DNA of 22,249 nt from Mesostigma viride (GCA_009746045.1 RPFO01001161.1:1-22249); one strand, 5' to 3'. Counted from the first letter of the stretch, positions 7,670 through 18,361 are shown. Program-made: numbers and translations. Notes: generated by a model from the letters alone, not told the origin.

Positions 7670-8931
7670 TTGGTGAGGGTGGCTGGCATGCATAAGTGGG
7701 TTTGTAGGGTGGTTGGAATGAATGAGTGGGTGTGGGGGGGAGTGCCATGCATGCGTGGCATGTGGGGCGGGGCGGGCTGCCATGCGTGCGTGGGTGGTGG
7801 CTGGCATGCGTACATGCGTACGTTGGTGACGGGGGTGGCTGGAATGCGTGTGTGGGTGTGGGGGGTGGCCGGCATGCATGCGTGCATGTGGGGGTGGCTC
7901 GCATGCGTGCGTGGGTGTCGGGGGGGCTGGCATGCATGGGTGGGTTCGTGGGGGTGCTGCCATGCGTGCATGGGTGTGTGGGGGGGGCTGGCATGCTTGC
8001 GTGGGTGTGGGTGGTGGCTGGCATGCGTGTGTGGGTGTCGGGGGGGGCTGCCATGCATGCGTGGGTTCGTGGGGGAGCTGCCATGCACGCATGTGGGGCG
8101 GGGCGCGCTGGCATGCGTGCGTGGGTGTGGGGAGGGGCTGACATGCGTGCGTGGGTATGGGGGTGGCTGGCATGCGTGTGCGGGTTTGTGGGGTGGCTGG
8201 CATGCATGTGTGCATGTGGGGGGGGCTGGCACGCGTGCGTGGGTTTGGGGGGGGCTGGCATGCATGCGTGGCTGTGGGGGGGGCTGACATGCGTGCGTGG
8301 GTGTGGGGGTGGCTGGCATGCGTGGGTTTGGGGGGGGCTGACATGCGTGCCTTGGTGTGGGGGTGGCTGGCATGCATGCGTGGGTTTGGGGGGGAGCTGG
8401 CATGCATGTGTGCATGTGGGGGGGGCTTGCACGCGTGTGTGGGTTTGGGGGGGGCTGGCATGCATGCGTGGGTGTGTGGGGGGGTTGACATGCGTGCGTG
8501 GGTGTGGGGGTGGCTGGCATCCGTGCCTGGGTTCGTGGGGTGGGCTGTCATGCGCGCGTGGGTGTGGGAGGTGGCTTGCATGCGTGCGTGGGTGTGGGGG
8601 GTGGCTGGCATGCACGTGCATGTAGGGGGGGCCTGGCATCCATGCATGCATGTGGGGGATGGCTGGCATGCATGCGTGGGCTCGTGGCATGGCTGGCATG
8701 CGTGCGTGGGTGTGGGGGTGGCTGGCATGCGTGCATGGGTTTGTGGAGGGGCTGCCATGCACGCGTGGGTGTGGGGGGGAGCTGCCATGCACGCATGTGG
8801 GGTGGGGCGGGCTGGGACGCGTGCGTGGGTGTGGGGGGGGACGGCATGCATGCGTGGGTGTGGGGGGCGGCTGACATGCGTGCCTTGGTGTGGGGGTGGC
8901 TGGCATGCATGCGTGGGTTTGTGGGCTGGTC
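7670..8931 (+). repeat. G-rich minisatellite, about 30-bp unit, ~40 copies
   Basis: The units resemble 'ggctggcatgcgtgcgtg' followed by 'ggtgtgggggt', with frequent shorter or longer variants ('gctgccatgcatgcg', 'gctgacatgcgtgcg', 'catgtggggcggggc'). The unit combines a G-run with alternating purine-pyrimidine (gcatgcgtgcgtg). Frames on both strands stay open for hundreds of codons because of the period, but they are not genes. The array fills the intron between N2 and L1 and ends only 4 bases before the acceptor of L1. Confidence 0.95.
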
Positions 8932-8935
8932 GCAG

Positions 8936-9004
8936 ATGTTACATCTGGTGTCGTTCCTGCCTCCCATGCCGAACGGTGGGCAGACTTCTGCGGAGGTGCA
9001 GCTG
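8936..9004 (+). CDS. exon L1 (69 nt), unit 2
   Basis: This is an exon of exactly 23 codons, phase 0 at both ends, beginning MLHLVSFLPPMPNGG and ending with SAEVQL before a gtgagt donor. Its acceptor (ggtcgcag) has almost no pyrimidine tract, because the minisatellite abuts it. Since the first codon is ATG, it could alternatively be a translation start. It continues in frame from N2 and into L2. No homologue elsewhere in the window, and no family recognised. Confidence 0.55.
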
Positions 9005-9101
9005 GTGAGTCTTTCGCTCTGTGGCTCTCGTGGTGATGTCCACTATGATTTGTATACTATTAATTGAGTGGAGGGTAGGGTAGGATCTGTGCACACGTTA
9101 A

Positions 9102-9121
9102 TTTTTTTTTTTTTTTTTTTT
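9102..9121 (+). repeat. T20 homopolymer in L1-L2 intron
   Basis: Twenty consecutive T, about 50 bp before the L2 acceptor. It may add to the pyrimidine tract or be a slippage product. Confidence 0.95.
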
Positions 9122-9172
9122 AATACGTCATTCTTTGCTTCGTGTTTGCTCTCATTTTTGTTGATTGCTTAG

Positions 9173-9355
9173 CTGGAGGCTGCACGATTTGGCACTGCCA
9201 ACGAGTTCCTGGTAGCGGCCGCGGCGTGTAACGGGGACCCAGCGCAGTGCCTCGCTCGCACACGGTTTCTTGCGGGCATGCTCGAAGCACGACGACTGCG
9301 CCAGGTGTATCAGCTTGAAGATCGACTGTTTGCATCAGCTGACTATTTGGACAGC
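9173..9355 (+). CDS. exon L2 (183 nt), unit 2
   Basis: This is the best single coding stretch in the window. It has exactly 61 codons in phase 0, between 'gattgcttag' and a consensus gtaagt. It begins LEAARFGTANEFLVAAAAC, has LARTRFLAGMLEARRLR in the middle and ends DRLFASADYLDS. It is rich in Ala, Leu, Arg and Glu and looks mostly alpha-helical. Codon use is GC-rich at third positions, unlike the flanking introns. Chained with N1, N2 and L1 it completes 145 codons without a stop. No downstream exon in unit 2 is convincing. I do not recognise the family. Confidence 0.65.
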
Positions 9356-9413
9356 GTAAGTGGATGTGTGTGAGGAGTTTAACTGTACAGACATTGTTCT
9401 TTGGTTGTTGTGT

Positions 9414-9722
9414 TTCTGGCATGCATGCGTGTGTGTGTGGGGGGGGCAGGCATCCGTGTGTGGGTGTGGGAGGGGCTGGCATGCGTGCGTGGTGGGGGGG
9501 GCTGGCATGCGTGCGTCGGCGTTGAAGGGAGCTGCCATGCATGCATGTGGGGCGGGGCGGGCTGCCATGCATTCGTGGGAGTGGGGGGGAGTGGGTTTAG
9601 GGGGGGCTGGCATGCGTGCGTGGGTTCGTGGGGTGGCTGGCATGCGTGTGTCAGTGTGGGTGGTGGCTGGCATGCCTGTGTGGGTTTGTGGGGGGCTGGC
9701 ATGCATGCGTGCATGTGGGGGT
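9414..9722 (+). repeat. second stretch of the G-rich minisatellite
   Basis: Same ~30-bp family as 7670-8931, about ten copies, starting about 60 bp after the L2 donor. It ends abruptly at 'gcatgtgggggtg', where the composite G-rich repeat begins in mid-unit. Exons L1 and L2 are thus enclosed by the minisatellite on both sides. Confidence 0.9.
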
Positions 9723-10480
<758 letters not shown>

Positions 10481-10605
10481 GGGCGTTGGGCAGGCAGGTA
10501 GGGGTGGTACACACGCACATGCCCTGCCATGCCCTGCGATCCCGCAAAAGGGCACCGTGGGGTCTTGTGGGTTGTCACACGTTGTTATGGGGTGCATATT
10601 TGCAG

Positions 10606-10714
10606 GGACATGAAGATGGGTGACCGCGCCGTAACCGAGACGTGTGTGGTGGCGACATGCCGCCTGGATACCAGCTGGCCTTGCTTCGTTAGATACATTT
10701 ATGGCTGCATGTGA
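10606..10714 (+). CDS. last exon D, unit 2
   Basis: Same acceptor, frame and length as 4316-4424, with CRLDTSWP in place of CGLDTSWP and otherwise only synonymous changes. The chain from L2 (phase 0) does not match the phase-2 entry this frame needs, so another exon between them would be required. Confidence 0.45.
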
Positions 10715-11348
10715 TGGCGTGCCCTTGCCGTGGTCACAGTGGTCACAGTGAGGGCCTGTGGTTGCCCCATACTGGTGGTGGTTATAAAGAAGTTAGCGAA
10801 TACAAAACTTTCTTTCTTAAGGTGATTTTGAAGTGGGCATGAGCGATCGTGCACATGCTAGCATTTGATGGCCATTCCATGGTGAAGTTGGGAATTGGAT
10901 GGGATTGTTTGATAAAGATGCGGTGGTGTGTCTTAAAATGAGTTGTGCTAATCTCATTATGAAGTGCTCAAGACAACTCATTATAATAAATCAGAGTTGG
11001 TACAAACATTGTCTGCATCATGCCCCAACTTGAACACTACATGAAGTGTGACACCTATGCTACGTGTGTTGCGGGCTAGCTGTCTCAGCAAACAATTTTA
11101 GCTTTTAGCCCTCAAATCGTGTCCAACTCGCGCCTAAAAATAGGAGCCAGTTGCACCATGCATGGTAATGTCCACAAACTAACCTAAAACAGTTTAGTGT
11201 CCATACTGGGACCAAAGCACACTCATATAGGGACTTTGGTCTGGCAGGCCCCCAGCGGCTTGGCCGGCCAGGGCGGCATATTCTGACCTGGCCTGGCCCC
11301 AAGGGCATTCCCAAAAGGGTAGGGAAACGTGCCACGAACTACACCCAG
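10715..11348 (+). repeat. non-coding tail block, unit 2
   Basis: Same layout as the unit 1 tail: doubled 'ggtcacagt', the acceptor-like site changed to 'tttcttaag', AATAAA at 10985-10990, and a GC-rich 'ggcttggccggccagggcgg' near 11260. No gene seen. Confidence 0.7.
10985..10990 (+). promoter_or_regulatory. candidate poly(A) signal AATAAA, unit 2
   Basis: Conserved position after exon D. Confidence 0.3.
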
Positions 11349-11378
11349 ATGTTGCTGGATGACCTACTCGTCCCAGCC
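11349..11378. repeat. junction palindrome reduced to one arm
   Basis: Only the right arm remains ('gatgacctactcgtcccagc' with one change). The left arm and centre are deleted compared with 16873-16918. Confidence 0.7.
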
Positions 11379-11781
11379 ATAACTCATAAAAAATGCCTAG
11401 AATATTTGGAACGAATCCATGCATCGATGCTCCTACACCAATCAGTTTTCTGCACCGCCATAGCATCGAATTTGCATGTACGTAATTATTTCGTCCCTGT
11501 GGACCTTTAGCGAGATGACTTGCCTGAACGTGTTCAGACGGGGAGCGTGCCAGGAAACGGCTCGAAGCTGGGAAAAGCAGGGGGCTCCGCCTGCGGCGGA
11601 TGGGCCGTACGAAGCCGAAATTTTATGGCTCCCGCTGGCCCCCCGCCTCGGCGCCCTCGGCCACTGCCCCTTCGCGCTGCGCGCCCCGCGTGGCGCCGGC
11701 GTTCCCGAGGACGCACCCCGCAGGTGTACGCGCCAATCGCCCGCTCAGGCGCCAAAAAGTCCGGGCCCCGAAGGGGCCCCC
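11379..11781 (+). promoter_or_regulatory. head block, unit 3
   Basis: Contains the CCAAT-like motif near 11437, the first ~170-bp element with CTGAAC-GT-GTTCAG at 11524-11537, and the hairpin GGGCCCC-GAA-GGGGCCC at 11763-11779. A regulatory role is only inferred. Confidence 0.4.
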
Positions 11782-11782
11782 A

Positions 11783-12500
11783 ACTTGTCAACTACTTAAC
11801 TACGATCGTGTTGCGCAACGGAGAAACCCGAACATCCTGACATCGCCGCGGGCGCCGTACAGTACGGCCTGATCGAACCCCCACGACCGAGGGCAAATCC
11901 TGAAATCCTGCGGACCCGCGAGTAACGGCCCGTAACCGCCGGCCTGAACACCGTCACACCCTCCTAAGATCGAGTCTCACATGTTCTGAACGGAAAATGA
12001 CGTCAGCTCAATTCAGCAAAATGCGCGAGAAATTGCGGGCGGCATATACGGCAGGGTCAAATAGTTTGTTCCGAAGCAACTCTATCCAAACATCGTAGTC
12101 GATTTACTAAGGGTTCAGACTGAACGGTAAGTTTCGAGTGTTCAGACTGAGCGGGAAATTTAGTTCGAACACTATTCTGAGCGGTTTTTGGTTCAATTTT
12201 CGGTTCGGCCTACTTCCCACGCAATTTCCGTGCCAATTTTTGCGAGATGACTGAACTGAACGTGTTCAGACGGGGAGCATGGGAAAAAACGGCTCGAAAC
12301 TGTGAAATGCAGGGGGCTCAGCCCGCCTAACGGCCGTACGAAACTGAAATTTTCGGGCTCCCTCTGGCCCCCCCGCCTTGGACCCTGAAAGAAATACGGA
12401 CTTGAAGTGTTCAGGCTGAACGGGGAAAGTTGGACCGGTCGAACCGTACCAAATTTTAGTTCGCATGCAGGGCGGGGCGAGCGTCGCGTCGAACGCACCA
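11783..12500 (+). repeat. block B of unit 3
   Basis: Keeps ACGATCGT (11802-11809) and GTTGCGCAAC (11810-11819). The 15-bp palindrome at 11854-11868 has its central base changed to A but both arms intact. Also present are GTTCAG-A-CTGAAC at 12113-12125 and CTGAAC-GT-GTTCAG at 12256-12269. The second ~170-bp element starts near 12235. No gene seen. Confidence 0.75.
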
Positions 12501-12515
12501 GGCTGGGCAGTGGCA

Positions 12516-12638
12516 ATGGGTAAAGTGAACGTGAATAACAAAAGCGGCATGGTCGGGGCAAAAAATTTTAATGAAACAAAGCGACGTGCTGCGGAAGCAA
12601 CCATAGTTGTTGCTGGCTGGCGATGGCGGGCGACGTAG
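12516..12638 (+). CDS. small ORF in segment X, unit 3 (40 codons)
   Basis: An ATG in good context (ggcaATGG) opens 40 codons starting MGKVNVNNKSGMVGAKNFNE and ending VVAGWRWRAT before TAG. The same ORF is kept at 18035-18157, with one synonymous change and one Arg/Gln change. It could be a first exon, since a weak donor-like GT overlaps the stop, or simply a chance frame in near-identical DNA. Not recognised. Confidence 0.25.
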   Translation: MGKVNVNNKSGMVGAKNFNETKRRAAEATIVVAGWRWRAT

Positions 12639-12674
12639 CATGTGAAATTGGGATGGGGAATGCGAATTCCTGGC

Positions 12675-12682
12675 TTTTATAC
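12675..12682 (+). promoter_or_regulatory. TATA-like motif in segment X, unit 3
   Basis: TTTTATAC within 'ggcttttatacatc', conserved at 18194-18200 of unit 4. It lies about 165 bp before the acceptor-like 'ttttgtttcag'. Possible core promoter, weak. Confidence 0.15.
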
Positions 12683-12843
12683 ATCAAAAGTTTGTATTGG
12701 AAGAGTACGTAGGAAACTTTCTGAGCTGGCGGGGCGTCAACCCCGTGCAACCTGCGTGGGAGAGGTCCGTGTCGCTATGGCATTTGCTGTATAATAGCCA
12801 GCGACCTGGAAATTGAACGTCGTCATCAGATTGTTTTGTTTCA

Positions 12844-13044
12844 GTGTCGTCATTTTTCAGTTTTACGTATTTCACGCCTTGTAAAATCAGTTTTGCTGTT
12901 CATGGAAGACGTGGGATGGGGCAAACGAATGTCTGGTGTCACCATAGACAGTTGCGATTGAGCGCTGGATTGCTTGGCACGGGACGAACGCTGGCGATGG
13001 CGATTTGTGTCAAAGATGTGGTCAATGTATCTGCTTTTATCTAA
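12844..13044 (+). CDS. open exon-like frame in segment X, unit 3
   Basis: After a pyrimidine-rich acceptor 'gattgttttgtttcag' the frame reads SSFFSFTYFTPCKISFAVHG and continues for about 65 codons to TAA. Between units 3 and 4 it has two synonymous differences and one Leu/Trp change. A separate frame (12974-13249) is open straight through the T acceptor into segment T, so alternative structures are possible. No family recognised, low certainty. Confidence 0.25.
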   Translation: MSSFFSFTYFTPCKISFAVHGRRGMGQTNVWCHHRQLRLSAGLLGTGRTLAMAICVKDVVNVSAFI

Positions 13045-13090
13045 TGTGATTTACGTTTACCGTCATCTTATGCAATTTCCCTTTTTCCAG

Positions 13091-13249
13091 ACGAATTTTC
13101 TTGGTCGCAGCGTGCACATACCGGACGAAGAGTCTGTCTTCCATTGTCGTATCCGTGGGGTGCGTCCTCTTCATTCTCCTTGGGAATGTCATTGCCACGT
13201 TATCCGTGTTGCTTTCTTCTGGAACAGGCTGGGCAGGGAAAGCCCATGA
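13091..13249 (+). CDS. exon-like segment T, unit 3
   Basis: Identical in sequence to 2645-2803 of unit 1, with acceptor 'ccctttttccag'. Here it is preceded by segment X instead of N2 and the 191-bp array, so the same exon has two different 5' contexts in this window. The reading frame is uncertain, because all frames are open for most of its length. Confidence 0.35.
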   Translation, partial: TNFLGRSVHIPDEESVFHCRIRGVRPLHSPWECHCHVIRVAFFWNRLGRESP

Positions 13250-13263
13250 TTGCTCATGGATGA

Positions 13264-13384
13264 TTTCTCATGCACCGATTTTGGGTGTCGTTGACTGCTG
13301 TGCTTCCTGACGTTGATGGTGGTTTTGCGTGTGATAAGCTGCCTTGCTTTGCACGTGGGTTTTCACTGGGCTATATGGGTGAAG
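13264..13384 (+). CDS. exon-like segment M, unit 3
   Basis: Same as 2818-2938 except Asp in place of His (LPDVDGG). It ends at the gtgagc donor. No clear acceptor, and a phase conflict with segment I. Confidence 0.25.
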
Positions 13385-13485
13385 GTGAGCAACTAGGGGT
13401 GTGTCATGCTGTGCTATATTGCTTCCATCCAGCATATCCAAAGTTAGACTTGCTCTAATGGCTGTGCAATATTTGTGTTGTGCAG

Positions 13486-13565
13486 ATTTTTACTGGGCTG
13501 AAGCCAAATTCACGCATGGGTAGACAGTTTGCTGCACGTGAATTTTTACTGGGCTGTACGTGCAG
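13486..13565 (+). CDS. exon I, unit 3
   Basis: Identical to 3040-3119, and it joins segment R in phase 2 as in unit 1. Confidence 0.4.
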
Positions 13566-13696
13566 GTGGGCAACCATGTGTTGTGCCATATTTTTCTACA
13601 TGGATTCATCATACTTGCTGTCAAACGTAGGCCCCATTGGCTTGCACACTGAATTTTGCTTTGCTGACTGTGTAATTTTGATGTCTCATTCTGCAG

Positions 13697-13772
13697 GCGT
13701 GCCCGCTACCTGATCAACCAGGTGTGCTTTGCATTGTGCCAGCGGGGCCATGTTTGTTTCCTTTGCACGTGT
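13697..13772 (+). CDS. exon R, Cys-rich, unit 3
   Basis: Identical to 3251-3326. The frame remains open into the composite repeat, so the 3' end is uncertain. Confidence 0.35.
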
Positions 13773-13839
13773 AGACAGGCAGGCTGGCAGGGGACATGGG
13801 GCACGAGGCTTGGGGTTTGGGGTATGTGGCATGGGTCAG

Positions 13840-13880
13840 GCAGCCAGCCAGCCAGCCAGCCCGCCAGCCAGCCAGCCAGC
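13840..13880 (+). repeat. short GCCA tract, unit 3
   Basis: About ten repeats with a single CCGCC variant. Confidence 0.95.
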
Positions 13881-14212
13881 AAGGCAGCCACATGCACGAG
13901 ATGTGATTATTGGCAAGCCAGCCAGCGGGGGCACCACAGAGGAGGGTATGGGGACAGGGGGAAGGGGGGAGGGGGCGGGGGGCAGGGTCCAGGCGGCAGG
14001 GGGCAGGGGGAGCCTTTCTGAAGCTATGATTCACAGGTCATGGGGACTGGGGCATGGGGCAGGCCCTCAGCCACCTGCACGTGATGTGGTCAGAGGCAAG
14101 ACACAAGCAAGGGCACAGTGGGCAGGTGGGACGGGGCAGGGGACCTGGGGCACGAGCCATGAAACTTGGTGACATGGGGCACGAGGCTTGGGGCGTGGGG
14201 TATGTGGCATGG

Positions 14213-14369
<157 letters not shown>

Positions 14370-14736
14370 GCAGCCACATGCACGAGATGTGATTATTGGC
14401 AAGCCAGCCAGCGGGGGCACCACAGGGAGGAGGGCATGGGGACAGGGGGAAGGGGGGAGGGGGCGGGGGGCAGGGTCCAGGCGGCAGGGGGCAGGGGGAG
14501 CCTTTCTGAAGCTTTGAGTCACAGGTCGTGGGGACTGGGGCATGGGGCAGGCCCTCAGCCACCTGCACGTGATGTGGTCAGAGGCAAGTCACAAGCAGGG
14601 GCACAGTGGGCAGGTGGGACGGGGCAGGGGACCTGGGGCACGAGCCATGAAACTTTCCTTTGCATGTATAGGCAGGCAGGCTGGCAGGGGACATGGGGCA
14701 CGAGGCTTGGGCCGTGGGGTATGTGGCATGGGTCAA

Positions 14737-15031
<295 letters not shown>

Positions 15032-15399
15032 GGCAGCCACATGCACGAGATGTGATTATTGGCAAGCCAGCCAGCGGGGGCACCACAGGGAGGAGGGCAT
15101 GGGGACAGGGGGAAGGGGGGAGGGGGCGGGGGGCAGGGTCCAGGCGGCAGGGGGCAGGGGGAGCCTTTCTGAAGCTTTGAGTCACAGGTCGTGGGGACTG
15201 GGGCATGGGGCAGGCCCTCAGCCACCTGCACGTGATGTGGTCAGAGGCAAGTCACAAGCAGGGGCACAGTGGGCAGGTGGGACGGGGCAGGGGACCTGGG
15301 GCACGAGCCATGAAACTTTCCTTTGCATGTATAGGCAGGCAGGCTGGCAGGGGACATGGGGCACGAGGCTTGGGCCGTGGGGTATGTGGCATGGGTCAA

Positions 15400-15706
<307 letters not shown>

Positions 15707-16124
15707 GGCAGCCACATGCACGAGATGTGATTATTGGCAAGCCAGCCAGCGGGGGCACCACAGGGAGGGGACAGGGGGAAGGGGGGAGGGGGCGGGGGGC
15801 AGGGGACAGGCGGCAGGGGGCAGGGGGAGCCTTTCTGAAGCTATGAGTCACAGGTCGTGGGGACTGGGGCATGGGGCACGCCCTCAGCCACCTGCACGTG
15901 ATGTGGTCAGAGGCAAGTCACAAGCAGGGGCGCAGTGGGCAGGTGGGACGGGGCAGGGTACCTGGGGCACGAGCCATGAAACTTGGGGCATGGGGAGTGG
16001 GGCGTTGGGCAGGAAGGTAGGGGTGGTACACACGCACATGCCCTGCCATGCCCTGCGATCCCGCAAAAGGGCACCGTGGGGTCTTGTGGGTTGTCACATG
16101 TTGTTATGGGGTGCATATTTGCAG

Positions 16125-16257
16125 GGACATGAAGATGGGTGACCGCGCCGTAACCGAGACGTGTGTGGTGGCAACATGCCGCCTGGATACCAGCTGGCCT
16201 TGCTTCGTTAGATACATTTATGGCGTGCCCTTGCCGTGGTCACAGTGGTCACAGTGA
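16125..16257 (+). CDS. last exon D, unit 3, stop lost by 13-bp deletion
   Basis: Same frame as the other D exons up to VRYIYG. A 13-bp deletion between two ATGGC direct repeats then removes the GCM-stop. The frame is extended by VPLPWSQWSQ to the next stop. It may mark this copy as a pseudogene or merely alter the C-terminus. Confidence 0.4.
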
Positions 16258-16872
16258 GGGCCTGTGGTTGCCCCATACTGGTGGTGGTTATAAAGAAGTT
16301 AGCGAATACAAAACTTTCTTTGTTAAGGTGATTTTGAAGTGGGCATGAGCGATCGTGCACATGCTAACATTTGATGGCCATTCCATGGTGAAGTTGGGAA
16401 TTGGATGGGATTGTTTGATAAAGATGCGGTGGTGTGTCTTAAAATGAGCTGTGCTAATCTCATTATGAAGTGCTCAAGACAACTCATTATAATAAATCAG
16501 AGTTGTCCAGAACAAACATTGTCTGCATCATGCCCCAACTTGAACACTACATGAAGTGTGACACCTATGCTACGTGTGTTGCGGGCTAGCTGTGTCAGCA
16601 AACAATTTTAGCTTTTAGCCCTCAAATCGTGTCCAACTCGCGCCTAACAATAAGAGCCAGTTGCACCTAGCATGGTAATGTCCACAAACTAACCTAAAAC
16701 AGTTTAGTGTCCATACTGGGACCAAAGCACACTCATATAGGGACTTTGGTCTGGCAGGCCCCCAGCGGCTTGGCCGGCCAGGGTGGCATATTGTGACCTG
16801 GCCTGGCCCCAAGGGCATTCCCAAAAGGGTAGGGAAACATGCCACGAACTACACCCAGATGTTGCTGTCCAG
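16258..16872 (+). repeat. non-coding tail block, unit 3
   Basis: Same layout as the other tails, with the acceptor-like site changed to 'tttgttaag' and AATAAA at 16491-16496. No gene seen. Confidence 0.7.
16491..16496 (+). promoter_or_regulatory. candidate poly(A) signal AATAAA, unit 3
   Basis: Conserved position after exon D. Confidence 0.3.
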
Positions 16873-16918
16873 TGGCTGGGATGAGTAGGTCATCTAGATG
16901 ACCTACTCATCCCAGCCA
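16873..16918. repeat. perfect 46-bp palindrome at unit 3/4 junction
   Basis: Two perfect 23-bp arms with no spacer, centred between 16895 and 16896. The left arm begins TGGCTGGGATGAGTAGG, the centre is CATCTAGATG, and the right arm is its exact complement. Intact only here; each of the other three junctions carries a different degraded form. Confidence 0.95.
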
Positions 16919-17322
16919 TAACTCATAAAAAAAGCCTACAATATTTGGAACGAATCCATGCATCGATGCTCCTACACCAATCAGTTTTCTGCACCGCCAT
17001 AGCCTCGAATTTGCATGTACGTAATTATTTCGTCCCAGTGGACCTTTAGCGAGATGACTTGCCTGAACGTGTTCAGACGGGGAGCGTGGCAGGAAACGGC
17101 TCGAAGCCGCTGGGAAAAGCAGGGGGCTCCGCCTGCGGACGGGCCGTACGAAGCCGAAATTTTATGGCTCCCGCTGGCCCCCCGCCTCGGCGCCCTCGGC
17201 CACTGCCCCTTCGCGCTGCGCGCCCCGCGTGGCGCCGGCGTTCCCGAGGACGCACCCCGCGGGTGTACGCGCCAATCGCCCGCTCAGGCGCCAAAAAGTC
17301 CGGGCCCCGAAGGGGCCCCCAA
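16918..17322 (+). promoter_or_regulatory. head block, unit 4
   Basis: CCAAT-like motif near 16977, CTGAAC-GT-GTTCAG at 17063-17076, hairpin at 17302-17318. A regulatory role is only inferred. Confidence 0.4.
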
Positions 17323-18015
17323 CTTGTCAACTACTTAACTACGATCGTGTTGCGCAACGGAGAAACCCGAACATCCTGACATCGCCGCGGGCGCCGTACC
17401 GTACGGCCTGATCGCACCCCACGCCCGAGGGCCATCCTGAAATCCTGCGGAGCCGCGAGTTACGGCCCGTAACCGCTCGCCTGAACGTCGTCACACCCTC
17501 CTAAGATCGAGTCTCACATGTTCTGAACGAAAATGACGTCAGCTCAATTCAGCAAAATGCGCGAGAACTGCGGGGGGCATATACGGCAGGGTAAAATATT
17601 TTGTTCCGAAGCAACTCTTCGAAACATCGTAGTACATTTACTAAGGGTTCAGACTGAACGGAAATTTTGAGTGTTCAGACTGAACGAAAATTAAGTTCGA
17701 ACACAAGTCTGAACGGTTTTTTTGTTGAATTTTCGGTTCGGCCTACTTCCCACGCAATTTTTGCGAGTTGACTGACCTGAACGTGTTCAGAAGGGGAGCG
17801 TGCAAAAAAACGGCTCGAAACTGTGAAAAGCAGGGGGCTCCGCCCGAAACGGCCGTACGAAACCGAAAATTTTGGGCTCCCGCTGGCCCCCCCGCCTCGG
17901 ACCCTGACAAAAATACGGACTTGAAGTGTTCAGGTCGAACGGGGAAAGTTGGACCGGTCGAACCGTACCAAATTTTAGTTCGCGTGCAGGGCGGGGCGAG
18001 CGTCGCGTCGAACGC
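17323..18015 (+). repeat. block B of unit 4
   Basis: ACGATCGT at 17341-17348, GTTGCGCAAC at 17349-17358, GCCGTACCGTACGGC at 17393-17407, two GTTCAG-A-CTGAAC palindromes at 17647-17659 and 17673-17685, and CTGAAC-GT-GTTCAG at 17777-17790. No gene seen. Confidence 0.75.
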
Positions 18016-18034
18016 ACCAGGCTGGGCAGTGGCA

Positions 18035-18157
18035 ATGGGTAAAGTGAACGTGAATAATAAAAGCGGCATGGTCGGGGCAAAAAATTTTAATGAAACAAAG
18101 CAACGTGCTGCGGAAGCAACCATAGTTGTTGCTGGCTGGCGATGGCGGGCGACGTAG
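18035..18157 (+). CDS. small ORF in segment X, unit 4 (40 codons)
   Basis: Counterpart of 12516-12638 with Gln replacing one Arg (NETKQRAAEA). Same length and same stop. Confidence 0.25.
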   Translation: MGKVNVNNKSGMVGAKNFNETKQRAAEATIVVAGWRWRAT

Positions 18158-18361
18158 CATGTGAAATCGGGATGGGGAATGCGAATTCATGGCTTTTATA
18201 CTTCAAAATTTGTATTGGAAGAGTACGTAGGAAACTTTCTGAGCTGGCGGGGCGTCAACCCCGTGCAACCTGCGTGGGAGAGGTCCGTGTCGCTATGGCA
18301 TTTGCTGTATAATAGCCAGCGACCTGGAAATTGAACGTCGTCATCAGATTGTTTTGTTTCA

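Noticed and set aside
7647-8906. Reverse-strand frame of about 419 codons, rich in THACQPP repeats
   Set aside because: It lies entirely in the ~30-bp minisatellite, and two other reverse frames and the forward frames are also open. It is in an intron between phase-matched exons.
7670-8931. CRISPR-like array
   Set aside because: Units are continuous and degenerate without unique spacers, and the context is eukaryotic introns and exons.
12974-13249. 91-codon frame running through the T acceptor
   Set aside because: It is open in units 3 and 4, but it crosses a strong polypyrimidine-AG acceptor and has no support in unit 1, whose upstream sequence differs. I kept segment T as the primary call.
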